Assembly: GCA_035610835.1 (NCBI GenBank)
Contig: CM069455.1
Coordinates: forward strand, 40,689,944 to 40,753,943
Origin: Ophiura sarsii
Lineage: Eukaryota; Echinodermata; Ophiuroidea; Amphilepidida; Ophiuridae
DNA length: 64,000 nt
Reading direction: 5' to 3'
Within the stretch, counting starts at the first letter, position 1, and every line of letters starts with the position of its first letter. The position numbers and the translations under genes are program-made. Below, one piece after another: positions 57,606 through 64,000 of the stretch. Under the pieces are notes generated by a model that was given only the letters and a program-made list of their open reading frames with translations, did not search any database and was not told the origin of the DNA.

Positions 57606-58411
57606 ATTCTTGGTCGGTTTTCTTGTTTGGAGTGCTCTGAAATATCTGAGAGCGACTTCTGCCTACGAAGTCACGGTTAAAAATGATTATTTGCTTGATG
57701 CTTCAATTAAAAAGCAAAAATTTCAGTCAGTATCGGAAAGACTCCTTTCTCGGAGCTGTTGAGCCTTGACGGCTTCTCTCATAGAAAGCGGGGTCTTTCA
57801 TCTCCCGCGCGGCTACTTTACAAACTGTAGAATGTCGATGCTCGATGTTTCTCATAGAAAGCGGCTTCTTTCATCTTCCGCGTGTCATGATTGACAGACT
57901 TTGGATGCTTTGTCTGTGTTTTCAAGTGGAATTCCTGGGGAGTTCTAAACCCGTGGGAAAGTTTAGTAGTCCATTGATACATTATTTCGCTAATTAAGCG
58001 CCGACTTGTCTGGCCGGGCGTATTTGTGAAGTTGGTGTGGCTACCAATAATAAGTTCATATCATATCGACATGCCTGTTCTGTGATGAAAACTCTTTCTT
58101 GAGTTTTTCTATTACAATTTTCTGATGAAAAATCGTAAATATAAACGGTGGTGGAAATTAGTCTCTATTTCCAAAAACCTACTGAACTTAGTAAGTTTAA
58201 AAGTTAAAAAGAGTTGAATTCAAAAATTGAATTCTGATGGAAAGACCTACAACGAGGGATTGCCTGTCCACATACCATCAGATATGTGCGTCAATACTAT
58301 CCCTAACCCTCTCCAAAACCGCAAGTATGGCAGTCATGACCTCGGAAATGTAAACACATCCAAAAGAATCACCTGTGGAACACACCGGGTTACTATATCA
58401 AACATTACAAT

Positions 58412-58480
58412 GGGGGGTGGGAGGGTAACAAGGGTACCTGCTTTCGGACGACCAAACTAACTCTTTTAAAACCACCGATT
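58412..58480 (-). mobile_element. Truncated 3' tail of an upstream Penelope-like copy
   Basis: It reads on minus AATCGGTGGTTTTAAAAGAG through CCCACCCCCCATTGTAATGT and continues directly into the 5' end of the full-length copy, so it is the tandem partner. It ends abruptly at 58480 against the plus-strand array. Sequence matches 52917-52990. Confidence 0.8.
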
Positions 58481-58520
58481 TAAAACTTGTGTATGTAGGC
58501 ACAGGTCAGTTGACCTACCC

Positions 58521-58577
58521 GCAGCCCGTGCTACTGATGAGACTCACGGAGAGTCGAAACGCGTCTAGCTACTCTGC
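58521..58577 (+). ncRNA. Hammerhead ribozyme, unit 1
   Basis: Type I fold: stem I GCAG/CTGC and GCTA/TAGC with internal loop CCCGT/TACT; CTGATGA at 58534-58540; 5-bp stem II GACTC/GAGTC with ACGGA loop; GAAA at 58556-58559; minimal palindromic stem III (ACGCGT); cleavage-site C at 58565. The self-complementary stem III with no loop favours a dimeric hammerhead. Confidence 0.93.
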
Positions 58578-60587
58578 ATGCCGTCACCATTGTTTTATCT
58601 TAAACATGGTGGGCCTTTACTCTATAGGACATTCTCAACTTATTTGTCTCCTCCCTAGTAGTTTAAACTCAAGGGAGAGGACATTTTAAGTTAGGAATGT
58701 TAAGAAGACATATACAAAGCTCATTGTATATAAGTCACTCTAAGTCTAGAATGGCATTTGGTTTTCCGTATTAGTCCATTGGATTAATGTTGTTCTTTCC
58801 CAGAGTCATCTTAGTTACGAAAGCAAGCTAGCTTTCTTTTAGCAAACAGTTTCATAAACTTGAAGTTTCATAGTCATGAATTACCGGGTGAATTACAACA
58901 AGTCGCCTCCATCGATCATCTTTTAAAGAACGGCAAGACATGCCTTCTGTCATCGTTTTAAATAACTATCATTAAGCCAGTTCGCTTTTTGATTTATCGT
59001 AAGATAAATAGACCTACTGCCTTCTCATATAAGTTCAATATGAGCATACATGCCGCGTGTCTTTTAGTCCAACACGGAATAAAGCACATTAGGCCTACAC
59101 AACATTCAGCTAGACATTTAATTGTCAGATTTTAATAAGATATACTTTCCTAGTTTGGAAATTTATCATTCTAAATGTCGGAGAAAGAGCCAGCGTTTAT
59201 CATGTTTCATTCGGAAGCTTTTACCGTGTGACATAGAATCATATATATTTTGTGAGATAAGACAAAATAGGAATTTCAAGTCTAGAAATTCAGTGTTGTT
59301 TGTTTTAACAACACATCTAATAAGTTTTGCCACGACAAAGATTTTGTCGGACACGTTGCCTTCAGTTGATTTTCTTTTAAATCATCTTCATCAAAGTTTT
59401 CTGTTTTGGAATGCTACTTATTTTAGATTTTCTAGTTTGAATTTCTATTGTAGCATTTTACAATCGGTGGTTTTAAAAGAGTTAGTTTGGTCGTCCGAAA
59501 GCAGGTACCCTTGTTACCCTCCCACCCCCTTTGTAATGTTTGATATAGTAACCCGGTGTGTTTCACAGGTGATTCTTTTGGATGTGTTTACATTTCCGAG
59601 GTCATGACTGCCATACTTGCGGTTTTGGAGAGGGGTTAGGGATAGTATTGACGCACATATCTGATGGTATGTGGGCAGTTAATCCCTCGTTGTAGGTCTT
59701 TCCATCTGAATTCAACTCTTGAATTCAACTCTTTTTAACTTTTAAACTTACTAAGTTCAGTAGGTTTTTGGAAATAGAGACTAATTTCCACCACCGATTT
59801 TCAGCAGATAATTGTAATAGAAAAAACTCAAGAAAGAGTTTTCATCACAGAACAGGCAACTATCAACTTATTCGACATTTGATTCTTCGAGCTCTCCTTT
59901 CTCTACTTATTAAAGTAGAACACGCATTTCCCGACATTAGTAATAACTTTACTGATTGTTGTTTGAACCAAGAAAGGTTCATTTTTGTTTGGCATCTTTT
60001 CACGATTGACTAGTTAGTCAAATTCAAGGTCTTGAATATACATCCTAGCCAGGATTTTTCAACATAAATAGATAGTTTTCTATTTAATTTTAGAAAAAGT
60101 AATAGATAGTATTCTATTATTTTATATTATTACAAATGGAGGCGCAAGTGTGCACGAGTTGTACATGTGATCAACATGACTGGTAAAGATACCAGGCCTT
60201 TCATCTTTTATGACTACGCTAATTGGCATCCTTTGTTTGCTTGGATCGCCCACGGCATTGTCGACGGCCGCTTGCTCTCATTGTCCAGCATAGGACGGAG
60301 AGCATGGTCGCCATTTTGTAGTTAACCAAGAAATGGTTTAACTTTTGGGATTTGAACATGGAAAACATTCATTACAGTTTCAGGCTTTTGCCAAACTGTA
60401 TGATAGGCTTAATAGCGGCAGTTTGTCCGCGAAATGTTAGGGCCCGAGTATGGTTCCGATCAGCGAAAGTTATCTCGCTCGTTGCATAACATTTTTTATC
60501 GTCTGTGTAGTAATATAGGCAAGTTTTGCCCTGTACTTACTTAGATTTAAAACTTGTGTATGTAGGCACAGGTCAGTTGACCTACCC

Positions 60588-60644
60588 GCAGCCCGTGCTA
60601 CTGATGAGACTCACGGAGAGTCGAAACGCGTCTAGCTACTCTGC
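60588..60644 (+). ncRNA. Hammerhead ribozyme, unit 2
   Basis: Identical to the ribozyme at 58521-58577, offset by exactly 2,067 bp, with the cleavage-site C at 60632. Cleavage here and in unit 1 would release a 2,067-nt RNA. Confidence 0.93.
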
Positions 60645-62654
60645 ATGCCGTCACCATTGTTTTATCTTAAACATGGTGGGCCTTTACTCTATAGGACATT
60701 CTCAACTTATTTGTCTCCTCCCTAGTAGTTTAAACTCAAGGGAGAGGACATTTTAAGTTAGGAATGTTAAGAAGACATATACAAAGCTCATTGTATATAA
60801 GTCACTCTAAGTCTAGAATGGCATTTGGTTTTCCGTATTAGTCCATTGGATTAATGTTGTTCTTTCCCAGAGTCATCTTAGTTACGAAAGCAAGCTAGCT
60901 TTCTTTTAGCAAACAGTTTCATAAACTTGAAGTTTCATAGTCATGAATTACCGGGTGAATTACAACAAGTCGCCTCCATCGATCATCTTTTAAAGAACGG
61001 CAAGACATGCCTTCTGTCATCGTTTTAAATAACTATCATTAAGCCAGTTCGCTTTTTGATTTATCGTAAGATAAATAGACCTACTGCCTTCTCATATAAG
61101 TTCAATATGAGCATACATGCCGCGTGTCTTTTAGTCCAACACGGAATAAAGCACATTAGGCCTACACAACATTCAGCTAGACATTTAATTGTCAGATTTT
61201 AATAAGATATACTTTCCTAGTTTGGAAATTTATCATTCTAAATGTCGGAGAAAGAGCCAGCGTTTATCATGTTTCATTCGGAAGCTTTTACCGTGTGACA
61301 TAGAATCATATATATTTTGTGAGATAAGACAAAATAGGAATTTCAAGTCTAGAAATTCAGTGTTGTTTGTTTTAACAACACATCTAATAAGTTTTGCCAC
61401 GACAAAGATTTTGTCGGACACGTTGCCTTCAGTTGATTTTCTTTTAAATCATCTTCATCAAAGTTTTCTGTTTTGGAATGCTACTTATTTTAGATTTTCT
61501 AGTTTGAATTTCTATTGTAGCATTTTACAATCGGTGGTTTTAAAAGAGTTAGTTTGGTCGTCCGAAAGCAGGTACCCTTGTTACCCTCCCACCCCCTTTG
61601 TAATGTTTGATATAGTAACCCGGTGTGTTTCACAGGTGATTCTTTTGGATGTGTTTACATTTCCGAGGTCATGACTGCCATACTTGCGGTTTTGGAGAGG
61701 GGTTAGGGATAGTATTGACGCACATATCTGATGGTATGTGGGCAGTTAATCCCTCGTTGTAGGTCTTTCCATCTGAATTCAACTCTTGAATTCAACTCTT
61801 TTTAACTTTTAAACTTACTAAGTTCAGTAGGTTTTTGGAAATAGAGACTAATTTCCACCACCGATTTTCAGCAGATAATTGTAATAGAAAAAACTCAAGA
61901 AAGAGTTTTCATCACAGAACAGGCAACTATCAACTTATTCGACATTTGATTCTTCGAGCTCTCCTTTCTCTACTTATTAAAGTAGAACACGCATTTCCCG
62001 ACATTAGTAATAACTTTACTGATTGTTGTTTGAACCAAGAAAGGTTCATTTTTGTTTGGCATCTTTTCACGATTGACTAGTTAGTCAAATTCAAGGTCTT
62101 GAATATACATCCTAGCCAGGATTTTTCAACATAAATAGATAGTTTTCTATTTAATTTTAGAAAAAGTAATAGATAGTATTCTATTATTTTATATTATTAC
62201 AAATGGAGGCGCAAGTGTGCACGAGTTGTACATGTGATCAACATGACTGGTAAAGATACCAGGCCTTTCATCTTTTATGACTACGCTAATTGGCATCCTT
62301 TGTTTGCTTGGATCGCCCACGGCATTGTCGACGGCCGCTTGCTCTCATTGTCCAGCATAGGACGGAGAGCATGGTCGCCATTTTGTAGTTAACCAAGAAA
62401 TGGTTTAACTTTTGGGATTTGAACATGGAAAACATTCATTACAGTTTCAGGCTTTTGCCAAACTGTATGATAGGCTTAATAGCGGCAGTTTGTCCGCGAA
62501 ATGTTAGGGCCCGAGTATGGTTCCGATCAGCGAAAGTTATCTCGCTCGTTGCATAACATTTTTTATCGTCTGTGTAGTAATATAGGCAAGTTTTGCCCTG
62601 TACTTACTTAGATTTAAAACTTGTGTATGTAGGCACAGGTCAGTTGACCTACCC

Positions 62655-62711
62655 GCAGCCCGTGCTACTGATGAGACTCACGGAGAGTCGAAACGCGTCT
62701 AGCTACTCTGC
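62655..62711 (+). ncRNA. Hammerhead ribozyme, unit 3
   Basis: Identical third copy, with the cleavage-site C at 62699. Together with unit 2 it bounds another 2,067-nt monomer. Confidence 0.93.
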
Positions 62712-63673
62712 ATGCCGTCACCATTGTTTTATCTTAAACATGGTGGGCCTTTACTCTATAGGACATTCTCAACTTATTTGTCTCCTCCCTAGTAGTTTAA
62801 ACTCAAGGGAGAGGACATTTTAAGTTAGGAATGTTAAGAAGACATATACAAAGCTCATTGTATATAAGTCACTCTAAGTCTAGAATGGCATTTGGTTTTC
62901 CGTATTAGTCCATTGGATTAATGTTGTTCTTTCCCAGAGTCATCTTAGTTACGAAAGCAAGCTAGCTTTCTTTTAGCAAACAGTTTCATAAACTTGAAGT
63001 TTCATAGTCATGAATTACCGGGTGAATTACAACAAGTCGCCTCCATCGATCATCTTTTAAAGAACGGCAAGACATGCCTTCTGTCATCGTTTTAAATAAC
63101 TATCATTAAGCCAGTTCGCTTTTTGATTTATCGTAAGATAAATAGACCTACTGCCTTCTCATATAAGTTCAATATGAGCATACATGCCGCGTGTCTTTTA
63201 GTCCAACACGGAATAAAGCACATTAGGCCTACACAACATTCAGCTAGACATTTAATTGTCAGATTTTAATAAGATATACTTTCCTAGTTTGGAAATTTAT
63301 CATTCTAAATGTCGGAGAAAGAGCCAGCGTTTATCATGTTTCATTCGGAAGCTTTTACCGTGTGACATAGAATCATATATATTTTGTGAGATAAGACAAA
63401 ATAGGAATTTCAAGTCTAGAAATTCAGTGTTGTTTGTTTTAACAACACATCTAATAAGTTTTGCCACGACAAAGATTTTGTCGGACACGTTGCCTTCAGT
63501 TGATTTTCTTTTAAATCATCTTCATCAAAGTTTTCTGTTTTGGAATGCTACTTATTTTAGATTTTCTAGTTTGAATTTCTATTGTAGCATTTTACAATCG
63601 GTGGTTTTAAAAGAGTTAGTTTGGTCGTCCGAAAGCAGGTACCCTTGTTACCCTCCCACCCCCTTTGTAATGT

Positions 63674-63884
63674 ATCGTATCTGAATTGCTAATCTAAAGG
63701 GAAAAAATGAAAAGAGCATGATTTTTGTTAATGTTTATTTGCCATTAATAAAATCTATTTGGAAGTGAATGGTTATTAGCTCATTATTGACGATGCCATC
63801 ATCTATGTAAAATGTGTGTGGGGGTGTGTTAGTAATTAAGCCTAGTAAGTCATTAAAAATGCATATTGTTTTTATATATTTAAG
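63674..63884. other. Flank of the tandem array, possible intron
   Basis: Unique AT-rich sequence begins immediately after the last unit. It ends in a TTTTTATATATTTAAG acceptor-like stretch before the exon candidate. Confidence 0.4.
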
Positions 63885-64000
63885 GTTCCAGAAGACCCCA
63901 CAACATGGCCACTTAAGGAATTGGCTTACCGATCAAGGCCCCAACAATCAGCAGGAGAACCTGATGAACAACTAGAGCAGATTAGACAGAGAATACACGT
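63885..64000 (+). CDS. Candidate internal coding exon, runs off the window
   Basis: After an AT-rich tract ending AG (63884) an open frame reads VPEDPTTWPLKELAYRSRPQ then QSAGEPDEQLEQIRQRIH to the window end with no stop. Balanced composition, charged and hydrophilic sequence and the acceptor-like boundary suggest a real exon of a host gene next to the retroelement array. An alternative acceptor (CCAG at 63888-63891) would shorten it by seven bases. Family not recognised. Confidence 0.45.

Larger units (their letters stand above)
52917..58411 (-). mobile_element. Penelope-like retroelement, autonomous copy with internal hammerhead
   Basis: Boundaries come from comparison with the plus-strand units. 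The 5' end (58411, reading TTGATATAGTAACCCGG on minus) and the 3' end (CCCACCCCCCATTGTAA at 52917) match the 5' and 3' ends of the 2,067-bp units. About 340 nt of 5' and 140 nt of 3' sequence are shared. On the minus strand the order is an 806-nt leader, 688-aa RT, 460-nt spacer, hammerhead ribozyme, 457-nt spacer, 263-aa ORF and an 860-nt 3' region. Directly upstream lies a 69-bp copy of the 3' tail (58412-58480), a tandem-type junction typical of PLEs. Both ORFs are intact, so the copy may be recent. Confidence 0.85.
58075..59862. repeat. Long inverted repeat joining the two opposed element arrays
   Basis: About 400-bp arms at 58075-58480 and 59462-59862 are inverted. They contain the 3' tail plus the first about 340 nt of the next element in each array. 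The roughly 980 bp between is the rest of the truncated plus-strand unit, with its ribozyme. The minus arm has small internal differences (for example near 58130-58150). The symmetry follows from two tandem arrays meeting in opposite orientation at 58480. Confidence 0.85.
58481..63673 (+). repeat. Tandem array of 2,067-bp non-autonomous hammerhead units
   Basis: A 5'-truncated unit (58481-59539) is followed by two full units (59540-61606 and 61607-63673) with exact 2,067-bp spacing and virtually identical sequence. Each full unit starts TTGATATAGTAACCCGG, has a hammerhead about 1,048 nt in, and ends CCCACCCCCTTTGTAATGT; the last unit ends there against unrelated DNA. Both termini match the autonomous minus-strand element, but RT and the 263-aa ORF are absent. 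The open frames inside (161, 81 and 76 codons) have no recognisable homology and overlap structural repeats. This is a retrozyme-like non-autonomous derivative, probably dependent on the element's RT. Confidence 0.9.

Noticed and set aside
52917..58411. GIY-YIG endonuclease in the Penelope-like element
   Set aside because: Looked for at both ends of the RT and in the 263-aa ORF; no GIY/YIG pair or associated catalytic residues seen by eye.
59122..63684. 161-, 81- and 76-aa frames repeated in the 2,067-bp units
   Set aside because: They overlap the ribozyme region and the shared terminal sequences and have no domain features; identity across units reflects recent duplication, not selection.
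63955..63975. Additional CTGATGA hammerhead core near the window end
   Set aside because: No stem II or GAAA follows; it lies within the coding-like exon.

Overview
The window is AT-rich, repeat-dominated animal nuclear DNA. Short TTAGGG-type motifs, tRNA-derived SINEs, a Penelope-like retroelement, PIF/Harbinger and Tc1/mariner-type elements and many fold-back MITEs suggest a marine invertebrate; the phylum cannot be fixed from sequence alone. No complete host gene is visible. Host coding traces are limited to short exon candidates at 2.3 kb (+), 10.1 kb (+), 18.0 kb (-), 52.85 kb (-) and 63.9 kb (+, running off the window).

Layout. 0.5-28.7 kb is a patchwork of non-autonomous terminal-inverted-repeat (TIR) elements, tRNA-derived repeats, a decayed Ty3/Gypsy pol fragment (21.2-21.9 kb), a bounded PIF/Harbinger element with a 3-bp target duplication and two convergent broken ORFs (24.2-26.2 kb), and a non-LTR retrotransposon fragment interrupted by a mariner-type MITE (27.8-28.7 kb). 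29.0-38.7 kb holds a tRNA-Asp-like SINE split by a 9.06-kb composite: six tandem 1.415-kb units, each with two opposed tRNA-like sequences, bracketed by two direct copies of one 283-285-bp MITE. Every internal unit junction reads TA-CATG-TA, the form expected of a Tc1-type excision footprint of that MITE. 39-48 kb is minisatellites, palindromes and fold-backs. 48.95-52.2 kb is a decayed member of a multicopy invertebrate protein family of unknown function.

The most notable system is at 52.9-63.7 kb. A minus-strand Penelope-like element (about 5.5 kb) has an intact 688-aa reverse transcriptase with no visible GIY-YIG endonuclease, then a hammerhead ribozyme, then a 263-aa Ser/Pro-rich to basic (Gag-like) ORF. 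Facing it on the plus strand is a tandem array of 2,067-bp non-coding units (one 5'-truncated, two full). They share the 5' and 3' terminal sequences of the autonomous element, and each carries its own hammerhead. The genomic element is therefore circularly permuted relative to the ribozyme cut site: HHR-to-HHR processing of a tandem transcript would give monomers in the order ORF-RT. The 2,067-bp units look like retrozyme-type satellites that could be mobilised by the RT.
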